This document shows, piece after piece, positions 46,694 to 56,512 of a DNA stretch of 64,000 bases. Made by a program: the position numbers and the translations under genes. The DNA is from Nitrobacter sp. NHB1 (GTDB lineage: Bacteria > Pseudomonadota > Alphaproteobacteria > Rhizobiales > Xanthobacteraceae). The notes under the pieces are model-generated. The model saw only the letters and a list, made by a program, of their open reading frames with translations, was not told the DNA's origin and did no database searches. The DNA is taken from contig NZ_JBAMDA010000001.1 in the NCBI RefSeq assembly GCF_036964665.1, positions 1,178,001 through 1,242,000 on the forward strand, given 5' to 3'. Position 1 is the stretch's first letter, and every line of letters starts with the position of its first letter.

Positions 46694-46985
46694 TCAGTCG
46701 TCGTCGGGTTCGCTCTTGGTGATGTCGCCGGACCGGCCGCCCCGCCAGACCGTGTGAATGACATGCCGCGCCGGGAGCCTGTAACCGCCGGTTATCCTGG
46801 CGTCCCCGGTCGCGCATCCCTTGAGCGTCCGGCACTCCGCGCGGCCCTGCGGCGCGATGGACCGCGCCGTCAACACCGCCGCCGCCGAGCAGGGATTCAT
46901 TCGCTGCGTTGACGATCGCATCAACGTCCAGCGTCGTGAGGTCCGCAACGATAACGTCCAGTCGCTGCGGACCGATAACGCGTCC
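46694..46985 (-). pseudogene. Broken macro-domain (O-acetyl-ADP-ribose deacetylase-like) gene
   Basis: One reading frame contains [20 protein letters not shown] and DGAVHRAAG, the signature of macro domains. After GP the frame is lost, and in another frame the protein continues [20 protein letters not shown] and [10 protein letters not shown], missing the few residues that normally join the two parts. It then ends early (WRGGRSGD…) without the second half of the domain. No start codon is present. This is a decayed gene with a small deletion plus C-terminal truncation. Confidence 0.8.
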
Positions 46986-46993
46986 GGCCGTCG

Positions 46994-47332
46994 TCAGGCA
47001 GACGCAGGTGCGTTGAACGCAATGCCCTTGTCGGCGAATAGTTTCTGCAGCTCGCCGGCCTGGAACATCTCACGGACGATATCGCAGCCACCGACGAATT
47101 CACCCTTGACGTACAACTGCGGGATCGTCGGCCAGTTCGAGTACGACTTGATGCCGTCGCGCAGGTCGGGGGATTCGAGCACGTTCAGGCCCTTGTAGCC
47201 GACGCCGACGTGATCGAGGATCTGAATCACCTGCCCCGAAAAACCGCACTGCGGAAATTGCGGCGTGCCCTTCATGAACAGCACAACGTCGTTCGACTTC
47301 AGTTCGTTCTCAATGGTTTCCTTAATGCTCAT
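46994..47332 (-). CDS. grxD: Monothiol glutaredoxin, Grx4 type
   Basis: It has 112 residues from ATG 47332; ATG 47335 and GTG 47338 are in frame. Active-site CGFS is in [12 protein letters not shown], and the glutathione-binding [19 protein letters not shown] is present. It carries labile [2Fe-2S] clusters and usually partners with BolA. In relatives grxD is next to bolA; here they are about 3 kb apart because egtBD and remnants intervene. Confidence 0.95.
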   Translation of the reverse strand: MSIKETIENELKSNDVVLFMKGTPQFPQCGFSGQVIQILDHVGVGYKGLNVLESPDLRDGIKSYSNWPTIPQLYVKGEFVGGCDIVREMFQAGELQKLFADKGIAFNAPASA

Positions 47333-47632
47333 CATCACATCCTTATGGCCGCAAGTTCACAGGGCCGCGAGTGGCCCCTCCCAATTGCGATATGTATAAC
47401 CCGAAAACCGTTGTGCAATAAAGTAAATTGCCGGGGAGCTCATATCCGATCCCCATGCCTTTCAGACGGTCAAGACACTCAGACAGTCAAGACACCGACG
47501 GCCCGCGAACAGATCGGGGCCCGTCGTCTTTAAATCCGGCGCGAGGCACCCATCTAGGAGGGCCATGCGGGGTAAGTCGTTCTGCGGAACCCATCGTCCT
47601 GAGCAACGTTCTCTCCCAAACCGGAGATTTCC
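47333..47632. other. Divergent intergenic region, grxD / egtB
   Basis: Promoters for both genes are expected here. There are near-repeated CAGACGGTCAAGACACTCAG / CAGACAGTCAAGACACCGAC segments around 47462-47490. No other signal is identified. Confidence 0.45.
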
Positions 47633-48889
47633 GTGACGAATCCAGCGTCTGCCGCGACCACAATGGCCGCTCCGAATCCGTCGCTATTTTCCAGTTCAGG
47701 GACGTTGGCCGGCCGCCTGACAGATGCATTTCTCGCCGTCCGGGGCGAAACGGAGCGGCGCGCGGGGCCGCTGTCGCCGGAAGATCAAATGGTGCAGTCA
47801 ATGCCGGACGCCAGTCCGGCGAAATGGCACCGCGCCCATACCACCTGGTTCTGGGAACAATTCCTGCTCGGCCAGCACAGTCCCGGCTACGTCCCGTTCC
47901 ATCCCGATTACGCCTTCCTGTTCAATTCCTATTACGTCAGCGCCGGTCCGAGGTATGCCCGCGCCCAGCGTGGCCATATCACCCGCCCCGGTGCCGAAGA
48001 GGTCACCGCCTATCGCCGGCATGTCGATGCCGCGGTCGTCAAATTCTTCCACGACGCGGACGACAAAATGCTGGCCGGGCTGGCGCCGCTGGTCGAAGCC
48101 GGCCTCAATCACGAACAGCAGCATCAGGAATTGATGCTGACGGATATTCTGCATGCGTTCGCGCAAAATCCGATTTCGCCTGCCTATGATGCGTCGTGGA
48201 GGTTCCCGACGCCGGGTACGGGCGTCGGCGGCTGGATCACGCTGAACCAGGGCATCCACACCATCGGACATCAGGGCGACGGCTTTCATTTCGACAATGA
48301 GAAACCCGCGCACCGCGTCCTCGTAGGGCCGGTGAAGCTCGCACGCAATCTCGTCACCAACGCGGACTGGCTCGCCTTCATGGAAGACGGCGGCTATCGC
48401 ACCGCGACGTTGTGGCTGATGGACGGTTTCGCCGCCGCCAACAACGAGGAGTGGGAAGCGCCGGGCTACTGGTACAAGACCGGCGATGGCTGGCAGGTCA
48501 TGACACTGGGCGGTTTGCGGCCGGTCGATCCCGATGTGCCGGTCTGCCACCTCAGCTATTACGAGGCCGATGCATTCGCGCGCTGGAGCGGCAAGCATTT
48601 GCCGACCGAGATGGAATGGGAGGTCGCGGCGCGAGCGGGACAACTCGACGACGCGTTCGGCGTCGTCTGGCAATGGACGCGAAGCTCATACTCGCCCTAT
48701 CCCGGATATCGCGCGACCGAGGGCGCGCTCGGCGAATACAACGGCAAGTTCATGGCCAACCAGTTCGTACTGCGCGGCTCGTCGCTGGCGACACCGGAGC
48801 GGCACAGCCGCATCACCTACCGGAATTTCTTTTATCCGCATCACCGCTGGCAATTCACCGGTCTGCGCCTCGCCGACTACGGCGTTTGA
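47633..48889 (+). CDS. egtB: Ergothioneine biosynthesis sulfoxide synthase EgtB
   Basis: It joins trimethylhistidine (hercynine) to a thiol donor using non-heme iron. It has 418 residues from GTG 47633, with GGAG upstream. The DinB-like N-terminal domain has iron ligands in WHRAHTTWFWEQFLL and HEQQHQELM (H-x3-H-x-E). The C-terminal formylglycine-generating-enzyme-like domain has GWITLNQGIHTIGHQG and VLRGSSLATPERH. It is followed 44 bp later by egtD. Confidence 0.94.
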   Translation: MTNPASAATTMAAPNPSLFSSSGTLAGRLTDAFLAVRGETERRAGPLSPEDQMVQSMPDASPAKWHRAHTTWFWEQFLLGQHSPGYVPFHPDYAFLFNSYYVSAGPRYARAQRGHITRPGAEEVTAYRRHVDAAVVKFFHDADDKMLAGLAPLVEAGLNHEQQHQELMLTDILHAFAQNPISPAYDASWRFPTPGTGVGGWITLNQGIHTIGHQGDGFHFDNEKPAHRVLVGPVKLARNLVTNADWLAFMEDGGYRTATLWLMDGFAAANNEEWEAPGYWYKTGDGWQVMTLGGLRPVDPDVPVCHLSYYEADAFARWSGKHLPTEMEWEVAARAGQLDDAFGVVWQWTRSSYSPYPGYRATEGALGEYNGKFMANQFVLRGSSLATPERHSRITYRNFFYPHHRWQFTGLRLADYGV

Positions 48890-48933
48890 TCATCGTCAAC
48901 TCAAATGCGTTGCGACGCGCCCGGGAGACTGTC

Positions 48934-49899
48934 ATGAATCTGCACGCTGCCGCTTTGGCCGGGGCACCCCGATCCGACGAAACCACGCCGGCATTCGCCA
49001 GCGATGCCATCGCGGGACTGACGCAACAGCCGAAACAACTCTCGCCGAAGTATTTCTACGACGTCACCGGTTCCGAACTGTTCGAGCAGATCACCCGGTT
49101 GCCGGAATACTATCCGACCCGCACCGAACTCGGCATCCTGCGCGACCGGGCGACGGATATCGCTGCGATCCTTCCGGAACATGCGGCGCTGGTGGAGTTC
49201 GGCGCCGGCGCTGCAACCAAGGCGCGGCTGCTGCTGGATGCGTGTGAATTCGCCGCCTATGTGCCAGTGGACATATCGGGGGATTTTCTCAACGCGCAGG
49301 CGCGAGGACTGCGAAAGGACTTCCCGCACCTCCAGATCTATCCGGTGACAGCCGATTTCACCGCGCCGTTCATTCTACCCGATCCGGTCCGGACGATGCC
49401 GAAGGTGGGCTTCTTCCCGGGCTCGACGCTGGGCAATTTCGAGCCCCATGAAGCCAGCCGCTTTCTGCATGGAGCCCGCGACATCCTTGGCGAAGGCGCG
49501 TACATGCTGATCGGCGTCGACCTCGAGAAAAACGAACGGATGCTGTACAATGCCTATAACGATTCCGCCGGCGTTACCGCGCGATTCAACATGAATGTGC
49601 TGGTTCGCATCAACCGCGAACTCGGCGGCAATTTCGACCTGTCCGCGTTCACCCATCGCGCGATCTACAACCGCGAGCGCCACCGGATCGAGATGCACCT
49701 CGTCAGCAAGAGACCGCAGACCGTCCGCTTGCAGGGCCGCAGCTTCGCGTTCCGCACCGGCGAGAGCATCCACACCGAAAGCAGCTACAAATACAGCCTC
49801 GACCGCTTCACCGCCCTGGCGAAGGGCTCGGGCTGGACGCCGACGGCGTCATGGACCGACCCCGACGGGATGTTTTCGGTTCACGCGCTGAGGTCCTGA
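48934..49899 (+). CDS. egtD: L-histidine N-alpha-methyltransferase EgtD
   Basis: It trimethylates histidine to hercynine with SAM. It has 321 residues from ATG 48934 with GGGAGA upstream. The SAM-binding region is ALVEFGAGAATKARLLLDA, with FFPGSTLGNFEPHEASRFL and VDLEKNERMLYNAYND also diagnostic. With egtB it makes a two-gene ergothioneine operon; egtA, egtC and egtE are not in the window. Confidence 0.95.
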   Translation: MNLHAAALAGAPRSDETTPAFASDAIAGLTQQPKQLSPKYFYDVTGSELFEQITRLPEYYPTRTELGILRDRATDIAAILPEHAALVEFGAGAATKARLLLDACEFAAYVPVDISGDFLNAQARGLRKDFPHLQIYPVTADFTAPFILPDPVRTMPKVGFFPGSTLGNFEPHEASRFLHGARDILGEGAYMLIGVDLEKNERMLYNAYNDSAGVTARFNMNVLVRINRELGGNFDLSAFTHRAIYNRERHRIEMHLVSKRPQTVRLQGRSFAFRTGESIHTESSYKYSLDRFTALAKGSGWTPTASWTDPDGMFSVHALRS

Positions 49900-49949
49900 G
49901 CCGCTGCTCGTTCACACGGAATCGAACTCACTGTTGATGTCATTCCTTC

Positions 49950-50025
49950 GTCATTGCCGGGCTTGACCCGGCAATCCATCAATTTTCGAAAGAAGATGGA
50001 TGCCCGGATCAAGTCCGGGCACGAC
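49950..50025. repeat. Dispersed repeat family C, copy 2
   Basis: TCATTGCCGGGCTTGACCCG with GCAATCCATC, then GATGGATGCCCGGATCAAGT and CCGGGCACGAC. It forms two adjacent hairpins. It lies between egtD and the LtrA remnant. Confidence 0.85.
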
Positions 50026-50051
50026 TGTTTCCATCTCAAGTATGAAACGCA

Positions 50052-50264
50052 CTAACCATTATTTTCCGACCGGCGCGATTCCGATCCCAGCGAGATCGCC
50101 TCCCACGCCGCGACGATCATCAGGATCACAAGCAGCGTGTGGGAGATTTGCGTGATCGCGAAGACGAATACCAGGTCGAAAAACAATTCGACGTAGGTCA
50201 CACGGTTGTGGTGGCTCGAACTGCGTTCCCGCAGAAGCCTTCCATCGTCGTTGGCTCGCGGCAT
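50052..50264 (-). pseudogene. LtrA (low temperature requirement A) remnant with internal deletion
   Basis: The 70-residue frame begins with the LtrA N terminus (VTYVELFFDLVFVFAITQIS) and jumps after SHTLL to a segment like the C-terminal end of LtrA (VILMIVAAWEAISLG). Intact LtrA proteins have about 370-400 residues and many helices. This suggests an in-frame internal deletion of roughly 1 kb. The short product could still be made but is unlikely to function. Confidence 0.72.
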
Positions 50265-50291
50265 CGACTCCTCTGCGACGGCGCGGGCGGG

Positions 50292-50525
50292 TTACTCCGG
50301 AACCCCAGTCTGCAAAGCCAGCGCGTGGAGAACGCCGCCCATCTGTCCCTTGAGGGACTGATAGACAATCTGATGCTGCTGCACGCGCGATTTGCCGCGG
50401 AACGACTCGGAGATCACGGTCGCCGAGTAGTGGTTACCGTCGCCGGCGAGGTCCTGGATCATCACCTGGGCATCCGGGATCGCTTCCTTGATCATCGATT
50501 CGATATCCCGCGCTTCCATCGCCAT
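50292..50525 (-). CDS. bolA: BolA family protein
   Basis: It has 77 residues from ATG 50525, with GGGAG 7 nt upstream. BolA/IbaG-like pattern: MEARDIESMIKEAIPDAQVM, GDGNHYSATVISESFRGKSR and VQQHQIVYQSLKGQMGG. It binds Fe-S clusters with monothiol glutaredoxins; the partner grxD lies at 46994. Confidence 0.93.
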   Translation of the reverse strand: MAMEARDIESMIKEAIPDAQVMIQDLAGDGNHYSATVISESFRGKSRVQQHQIVYQSLKGQMGGVLHALALQTGVPE

Positions 50526-50980
50526 CAAAGCTCTCCCAAATCCGCCACGTCCCGAATCATGCACCGGAATCTGCGCGACAATTGCTCAACTTAGCTTGGT
50601 CATCCCGTCCCGTCACGCCGGTCGGCCCTATATTTGCATCAACCTTTTAACCGCAAGAGGGCCGCTGGCGAAGGTGCCGGACGCCGACCATCCGGTCGCG
50701 AATGACGCCGGTGCAACCACGACATGGCCCTCAACGGGCTACGGTGGTCCAATATATGCCACGCGAGGACGCAAGTCTGGAGCATTGTCGCGGACCGCCC
50801 CCGCGACGCATTGTCCCTACAAGGAAGATCCAAACCAGCGTCATTAGCGACAGCGGCGCGATCGAAAATGCGGTCTGGAACTGCGCAACGCCGTTCTGGC
50901 CATAGCCGCAATCGCTGATACCGGGATCTTATCCCCAACAGGGTCACGATCCAAGCCCGGTCATCACGTGTTGGGAACCT
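50526..50980. other. Intergenic region, possible gene remnant
   Basis: On the minus strand 50731-50928 is an open frame of 65 codons without a start that reads GVAQFQTAFSIAPLSLMTLV, a hydrophobic stretch that could be the end of a lost membrane protein. I do not recognise it. The rest shows no features. Confidence 0.35.
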
Positions 50981-52171
50981 ATGATGTCGATTGCAGAGGA
51001 GGCTGTGCCGACCGAGGCGCCCGCGATTCCCGTCGCGGTCTCGCGAAATCTGGCGCTGGACCGCATCCGTACCGTCCTGACCCTGACCGTGCTCGTTCAT
51101 CATGCGGTGATGCCCTACACCTATTTCGGCCACACCGACGCCAAATCCTGGATCGGTTTCGACGCGATCCTGCTCGCCACCGACAGCTTCTTCATGGCCA
51201 TGTTCTTCTTCCTGTCGGGGTTGTTCGTCTGGCCAAGCCTCGGCCACAAGAAACCCGGAAAGTATATCCGCGACCGCCTGCTGCGGCTCGGCCTGCCGTC
51301 CGCCGTGACCGCCCTGACGGTCATTCCGATCGCCTATTATGCGATCGCGCTGCGGCAGACTCCCGATATCCGCTTTGCGGAGTTCTGGTGGAAGACCGTC
51401 ACTGTCGGCCCCTGGCCGAGCGGACCGATCTGGTTCATCTGGGTGCTGCTCCTGTTCGATCTGTCGGCCTGCATGCTGTACCGCGTCGCGCCGCGGATGC
51501 TCGATCGCGTCAGCCGGCTGTCGCTCGCAAGTTCCGAGCGACCCGAAAAGTTCTTCATCTGCTTGGTCGTGACGACAGCCGCGCTTTATCTGCCATCGCT
51601 GATTTATTTCGGCTCCTCCACCTGGTTCGAATTCGGACCCTTTTCAGTGCAGAAAAGCCGCGTTCTGCTTTACGCCGCCTATTTCTTCTTCGGCGCCGGC
51701 GCCGGCGTCGGCGCTGCGAATTTCAGCCGGGGCCTGCTCGGCGTTGGCAGCCGTCTCGCCAAAAGCGGAGCCGGCTGGATCGTCACGACGCTTGTCCCCT
51801 ACTGCCTGCTCTGGGTTCTGATCTATATCGAGCGCAAGACCCTCGGAAATTCCGAAGTGCTTCCGGCGTGGTACCAACTGCTCTACGGCATGATGTTTGT
51901 AACCTTCAGCGCCGCAATCATGTTCGCCATCCTCGCCTTCTTCCTCCGCTTCAGGCGATCCGGCTTCAGCATCCTCGATTCCCTGCAGCCAGATGCCTAC
52001 GGCATCTTCCTGGTGCACTACGCCTATATTCTGTGGCTGCAATACTGGATGTTCGACATGAACTGGCCGGCCATCGTCAAGGCGAGCGTGGCGTTCATTG
52101 GCGCGCTACTGGCGAGTTGGGCCAGCACGGCGGCGCTGCGCCGGATTCCCGGCGCCAAGCGGGTGCTGTAG
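50981..52171 (+). CDS. Acyltransferase 3 family membrane protein
   Basis: It has 396 residues with about ten hydrophobic segments. The family entrance motif is NLALDRIRTVLTLTVLVHHA, with the conserved His followed by SFFMAMFFFLSGLFVWPS and FRDRLLRLGLP-like YIRDRLLRLGLPSAVTAL. Acyltransferase 3 proteins transfer acyl groups to surface polysaccharides or related molecules; the target is unknown. It lies between bolA and purL, opposite in direction to both. Confidence 0.88.
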   Translation: MMSIAEEAVPTEAPAIPVAVSRNLALDRIRTVLTLTVLVHHAVMPYTYFGHTDAKSWIGFDAILLATDSFFMAMFFFLSGLFVWPSLGHKKPGKYIRDRLLRLGLPSAVTALTVIPIAYYAIALRQTPDIRFAEFWWKTVTVGPWPSGPIWFIWVLLLFDLSACMLYRVAPRMLDRVSRLSLASSERPEKFFICLVVTTAALYLPSLIYFGSSTWFEFGPFSVQKSRVLLYAAYFFFGAGAGVGAANFSRGLLGVGSRLAKSGAGWIVTTLVPYCLLWVLIYIERKTLGNSEVLPAWYQLLYGMMFVTFSAAIMFAILAFFLRFRRSGFSILDSLQPDAYGIFLVHYAYILWLQYWMFDMNWPAIVKASVAFIGALLASWASTAALRRIPGAKRVL

Positions 52172-52202
52172 AGCAAGCTTGCATTATCACGAAGATATAG
52201 CT

Positions 52203-52276
52203 CGTCATTGCCGGGCTTGACCCGGCAATCCATCCTCTTTTTCGCGATGGATGCCCGGATCAAGTCCGGGCATGAC
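52203..52276. repeat. Dispersed repeat family C, copy 3
   Basis: CGTCATTGCCGGGCTTGACC, CGGCAATCCATC, then GATGGATGCCCGGATCAAGT and CCGGGCATGAC, as at 49950-50025. It lies between the convergent acyltransferase and purL genes, where it could act as a stem-loop for both. Confidence 0.85.
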
Positions 52277-52317
52277 GACTTCCCACGTCCATCAACGATC
52301 TGGATCCTGTAGCTGTC

Positions 52318-54528
52318 TCAGCTCTTCCCGGCCATGTAGTCCGGCAACCAGCCTTCAAAGCCATGCTGCAAGGCCTTGACGTGGACGGCGCGCTCGCCGG
52401 CGATGGCGATTTCGTGACCGCCGGTCAAGCCGATCTGGACGCAAGGCACCTCGACCGCCTTGAGCTTGGTGAAAACGCTCAGCAGATCGTTTTCATGCAC
52501 GGTGACGATGTAGCGGGCCTGATCCTCGCCGAACCACCAGGCGTGCGGCACGATCGCTTCCGGTGCGGCATCGAGCGCGGCGCCGATGCCGCTCGCCATC
52601 GCCATTTCCGCGAGCGCAATCAGAAGTCCGCCGTCGGAGATGTCATGAACCGCCGTCGCCGTCCCCGCATGGATCATGCCGCGCACGACATCGCCGTTGC
52701 GTTTTTCCGCGGCGAGATCGACCGGCGGCGGCGCCCCCTCCTCGCGCCCACAGACGTCGCGCAAGTAAACCGACTGACCGAGCCAACCCTGAGTCTCGCC
52801 GATCAGCAGGATGCACTCGCCTTCGGCCTTGAAGGCAAGCGATGCTGACTTCGTGAAATCGTCGAGCAGCCCGACGCCGCCGATCGAGGGCGTCGGCAAA
52901 ATGCCGCGGCCGTTTGTTTCGTTGTAGAGCGAGACGTTGCCGGACACGACCGGGAAATCCAGCGCGGTGCAGGCCGCCGCGATGCCCTTCAGGCAACCAA
53001 TGAGTTGGCCCATGATCTCGGGCCGTTCCGGATTGCCGAAGTTCAGGTTGTCGGTAATCGCAAGCGGGCGGCCGCCAACTGCGGTGATGTTGCGCCAGGC
53101 TTCCGCCACCGCCTGCTTGCCACCCTCGAACGGATCGGCCTCGCAATAGCGCGGCGTCACGTCGACAGTGAGCGCAAGGCCCTTTGGCCCGTCCTCGACA
53201 CGGACCACCGCCGCATCGCCACCGGGACGCTGCACGGTGTTGCCGCCGATCACATGATCGTACTGCTCCCACACCCAGCGCTTCGAGCACAACTCGGGCG
53301 TCGCGATCAGCTTTTCCAGCGCATCGGCCACCGGCAAAGGCGGCGCAACGTCGCGGGCGTGAACGAAAGGCAGTTGCGGCGACGGCACATGCGGCCGGTC
53401 ATACAGCGGTGCCTCGGATTCAAGCTCCTTGATCGGCAGGTCGGCCATCACATCGCCGCCGTGCCTGACCACGAAGCGCTGCGACGGCGTGGTGGTGCCG
53501 ACGATAGCGAAATCGAGCCCCCACTTCCTGAAGATCGCCTCCGCCTGCTTTTCTTTTTCTGGCTTCAGCACCATGAGCATCCGCTCTTGCGATTCCGAGA
53601 GCATCATCTCGTAGGCGCTCATGCCGGTCTCGCGCGTCGGCACGCTGTCGAGATCGAGATCGACGCCGAGATCGCCCTTGGCGCCCATTTCCACCGCCGA
53701 ACACGTCAGGCCCGCCGCGCCCATGTCCTGGATCGCGATCACGCAATCCGCTTCCATGATTTCAAGGCAGGCTTCCAGCAATAGCTTCTCGGCGAAGGGA
53801 TCGCCGACCTGAACGGTTGGGCGCTTCTCGGAGCTCGCGTCGTCGAATTCGGCCGACGCCATGGTGGCGCCGTGAATGCCGTCGCGGCCGGTCTTGGAGC
53901 CGAGATAGACAATCGGCATGTTCACGCCTGACGCCGCCGCATAGAAGATCTTGTCGGCGTCGGCGAGACCGACGGCCATGGCATTGACGAGAATATTGCC
54001 GTCGTAACGGGTGTGGAAGCGCACCTGCCCGCCGACCGTCGGCACCCCAAACGAGTTGCCATAACCGCCGACGCCCGCGACCACGCCGCCGACAAGGTGC
54101 CGTGTTTTCGGATGCGACGGATCGCCGAAGCTCAGCGCGTTGAGGCAGGCAATGGGGCGTGCGCCCATGGTGAAAACATCGCGCAGGATGCCGCCGACGC
54201 CCGTGGTCGCGCCCTGATAGGGCTCGATATAACTCGGGTGGTTGTGGCTCTCCATCTTGAACACCACCGCCTGCCTGTCGCCGATGTCGATGACGCCGGC
54301 GTTCTCGCCGGGACCCTGGATCACCCACGGCGCTTTCGTCGGCAGCCCGCGCAGATGGATGCGCGACGACTTGTACGAGCAGTGCTCGTTCCACATCGCC
54401 GAGAAGATGCCGAGTTCGGTGAATGTCGGCGTCCGGCCGATCAGCTTCAAAATGCGCTCGTACTCGTCCGGCTTGAGGCCGTGCGAAGCGACGAGTTCGG
54501 GGGTGATCGGAGGATCGTTGCGGTTCAT
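52318..54528 (-). CDS. purL: Phosphoribosylformylglycinamidine synthase subunit PurL (small form)
   Basis: Purine step four; it works with PurQ and PurS. It has 736 residues, the usual size of the small PurL. Motifs: [20 protein letters not shown], the catalytic His region [20 protein letters not shown], and [14 protein letters not shown] in the C-terminal half. It is last in the minus-strand order purC-purS-purQ-purL. Confidence 0.97.
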   Translation of the reverse strand: MNRNDPPITPELVASHGLKPDEYERILKLIGRTPTFTELGIFSAMWNEHCSYKSSRIHLRGLPTKAPWVIQGPGENAGVIDIGDRQAVVFKMESHNHPSYIEPYQGATTGVGGILRDVFTMGARPIACLNALSFGDPSHPKTRHLVGGVVAGVGGYGNSFGVPTVGGQVRFHTRYDGNILVNAMAVGLADADKIFYAAASGVNMPIVYLGSKTGRDGIHGATMASAEFDDASSEKRPTVQVGDPFAEKLLLEACLEIMEADCVIAIQDMGAAGLTCSAVEMGAKGDLGVDLDLDSVPTRETGMSAYEMMLSESQERMLMVLKPEKEKQAEAIFRKWGLDFAIVGTTTPSQRFVVRHGGDVMADLPIKELESEAPLYDRPHVPSPQLPFVHARDVAPPLPVADALEKLIATPELCSKRWVWEQYDHVIGGNTVQRPGGDAAVVRVEDGPKGLALTVDVTPRYCEADPFEGGKQAVAEAWRNITAVGGRPLAITDNLNFGNPERPEIMGQLIGCLKGIAAACTALDFPVVSGNVSLYNETNGRGILPTPSIGGVGLLDDFTKSASLAFKAEGECILLIGETQGWLGQSVYLRDVCGREEGAPPPVDLAAEKRNGDVVRGMIHAGTATAVHDISDGGLLIALAEMAMASGIGAALDAAPEAIVPHAWWFGEDQARYIVTVHENDLLSVFTKLKAVEVPCVQIGLTGGHEIAIAGERAVHVKALQHGFEGWLPDYMAGKS

Positions 54529-54622
54529 TTCATAAAATTCTTGTCGAGCTTTTCGACGACGTATCGCCAGTTGCGCATTTTGTTAAAGAGGCTTTGGGCA
54601 ACCTCGCTTGTCATCGTGGCGT

Positions 54623-55324
54623 TTACGCCGCCCGTTCCAGATGCGCGACGAGGCCTGCAAACAGCCCGCGCCCGTCGGTGCAGCCCATGACGTCTTCGAC
54701 GTGATTTTCCGGATGCGGCATCATGCCGAGCACGTTGCCGCGCGCGTTGACAATGCCAGCGATGGATTGCGCCGCGCCGTTGATATTGTGCGTGTCGCCG
54801 ATCTCACCTGATGGCGAGCAATAACGGTAGAGAATGCGGCTATCGCCCTCGAGGCGGCGGATGGTCTCCTCGTCGGCAGCGTAGTTGCCCTCGCCATGCG
54901 CGACCGGCACGCGGATCACCTGCCCGGCATTGTAGCCGCGCGTGAACGGCGTATCCGAGCGTTCGACTCGCAGATGCACGTCGTGGCAGATGAACTTCAG
55001 CCCCGCATTGCGCATCAGGATGCCCGGCAACAACCCGGACTCGCAGAGAATCTGAAAACCGTTGCAGACGCCGAGCACCAGCCCGCCATCGCCTGCGAAT
55101 TTGCGCACCGCGTCCATGACCGGCGAGCGCGCGGCGATGGCGCCACAGCGCAGATAGTCGCCGTAGGAGAAGCCGCCCGGCATCACCACAAGATCGGTCC
55201 CCTTTGGCAGAGACGTTTCGGCGTACCACACCATGGCGGGCTCGCGCCCCGAAATGAGTTTCAGCGCGCGCGCCATGTCGCGCTCGCGATTGATGCCGGG
55301 AAAGACGAGGACAGCGGATTTCAT
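54623..55324 (-). CDS. purQ: Phosphoribosylformylglycinamidine synthase subunit PurQ
   Basis: This glutaminase subunit supplies ammonia to PurL. It has 233 residues. The class I glutaminase Cys is in [20 protein letters not shown], and His/Glu are in [33 protein letters not shown] is at the N terminus. It is 12 bp after purS. Confidence 0.96.
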   Translation of the reverse strand: MKSAVLVFPGINRERDMARALKLISGREPAMVWYAETSLPKGTDLVVMPGGFSYGDYLRCGAIAARSPVMDAVRKFAGDGGLVLGVCNGFQILCESGLLPGILMRNAGLKFICHDVHLRVERSDTPFTRGYNAGQVIRVPVAHGEGNYAADEETIRRLEGDSRILYRYCSPSGEIGDTHNINGAAQSIAGIVNARGNVLGMMPHPENHVEDVMGCTDGRGLFAGLVAHLERAA

Positions 55325-55336
55325 GTCGTGCGTCGC

Positions 55337-55579
55337 CTAGCCCAAAACCTCGACGCGATAGTTCTCGATCACGGTATTGGCGAGCAGCTTGTCGGCGGCG
55401 GCCTTGAGCGCGGCTTCCGCCTTCGTCTTGTCGGCGCCGGCGAGTTCGATGTCGAACACCTTGCCCTGGCGCACGCTGGCGATGCCATCGACGCCGAGCG
55501 ACTTCAGCGCCCCCTCGATCGCCTTGCCCTGCGGATCGAGGATGCCGGTTTTCAAGGTAACGGTGACGCGTGCCTTCAT
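55337..55579 (-). CDS. purS: Phosphoribosylformylglycinamidine synthase subunit PurS
   Basis: It has 80 residues from ATG 55579 (MKARVTVTLKTGILDPQGKA). The small PurS fold includes GVDGIASVRQGKVFDIEL and the C-terminal NTVIENYRVEVL. It bridges PurL and PurQ. The longer upstream frame runs through repeat sequence and is not real. Confidence 0.96.
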   Translation of the reverse strand: MKARVTVTLKTGILDPQGKAIEGALKSLGVDGIASVRQGKVFDIELAGADKTKAEAALKAAADKLLANTVIENYRVEVLG

Positions 55580-55599
55580 CTTAAAACGTAGCCCGTTTT

Positions 55600-55741
55600 T
55601 TCCCTCTCCCCTTGCGGGAGAGGGTGGCCCGAATGTCGCTTCCGACATGAGGACCGGGTGAGGGGTATGGCAACAGCGAAGTGCCGAACCCCTCACCCGG
55701 CTCGCTTCCCTCGCCACCCTCTCCCGCAAGGGGAGAGGGGG
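55600..55741. repeat. Pair of inverted palindromic repeat units between purC and purS
   Basis: CCCTCTCCCCTTGCGGGAGA GGGTGGC … GGGTGAGGGGT (55601-55666) is followed by its inverted counterpart (55687-55740: CCCCTCACCCGG … CACCCTCTCCCGCAAGGGGA). Each unit is itself a hairpin, and the pair can form a large cruciform. Units of this type are dispersed in rhizobial and other GC-rich genomes. Confidence 0.85.
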
Positions 55742-55744
55742 AAA

Positions 55745-56512
55745 TCATCCCTTCACCAGCACCGGGCCGGCACCGAGCGGCCGCTCGTTTTCCATCAGAA
55801 TGCCGAGCCGCTTCGCGACTTCGGTGTAGGCTTCAAGCAGCCCGCCAAGGTCGCGACGGAAGCGGTCCTTGTCGAGCTTCTCGTTCGACTTGATGTCCCA
55901 CAGCCGGCACGAGTCGGGGGATATTTCATCGGCGACGACGATTCGCATCATCTCGTTCTCGAACAGCCGGCCGCATTCCATCTTGAAGTCGACCAGCCGG
56001 ATGCCGATGCCGAGAAACAGCCCGGTCAGGAAATCGTTGACGCGGATCGCCAGCGCCATGATGTCGTCGATCTCCTGCGGCGTCGCCCAGCCGAACGCCG
56101 TGACGTGCTCCTCGGACACCATGGGATCGTTGAGCTGGTCGTTCTTGTAGTAGAACTCAATGATCGAGCGCGGTAGCTGGGTGCCTTCCTCGATGCCGAG
56201 CCGCTGCGACAGCGACCCCGCCGCGACATTGCGGACCACAACCTCGAGCGGCACGATCTCGACCTCGCGAATCAGTTGTTCGCGCATGTTGAGGCGGCGG
56301 ATGAAATGGGTCGGCACCCCGATGTCGTTGAGGTGCTGGAACAGGTACTCCGAAATCCGGTTGTTGAGGACGCCCTTGCCCTCGATCACCTGATGTTTCT
56401 TGGCATTGAACGCGGTCGCGTCGTCCTTGAAGTGTTGAATCAGGGTGCCGGGCTCCGGTCCTTCGTAAAGCACCTTGCCCTTGCCTTCGTAAATGCGACG
56501 CCGACGGCTCAT
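55745..56512 (-). CDS. purC: Phosphoribosylaminoimidazole-succinocarboxamide synthase (SAICAR synthetase)
   Basis: It has 255 residues from ATG 56512 ([20 protein letters not shown]). Motifs: [20 protein letters not shown] near the N terminus, [20 protein letters not shown], and [20 protein letters not shown] with [13 protein letters not shown]. It is the first gene of the local purine operon. Confidence 0.97.
   Translation of the reverse strand: MSRRRRIYEGKGKVLYEGPEPGTLIQHFKDDATAFNAKKHQVIEGKGVLNNRISEYLFQHLNDIGVPTHFIRRLNMREQLIREVEIVPLEVVVRNVAAGSLSQRLGIEEGTQLPRSIIEFYYKNDQLNDPMVSEEHVTAFGWATPQEIDDIMALAIRVNDFLTGLFLGIGIRLVDFKMECGRLFENEMMRIVVADEISPDSCRLWDIKSNEKLDKDRFRRDLGGLLEAYTEVAKRLGILMENERPLGAGPVLVKG

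Noticed and set aside
50968-52200. 410-codon plus-strand frame offset from the acyltransferase
   Set aside because: Arg/Pro-rich frame-shifted shadow of the acyltransferase gene, which has the real membrane-protein pattern.
55337-55729. Longer purS start at 55729
   Set aside because: The extension is encoded by the palindromic repeat; ATG 55579 gives the normal 80-residue PurS.
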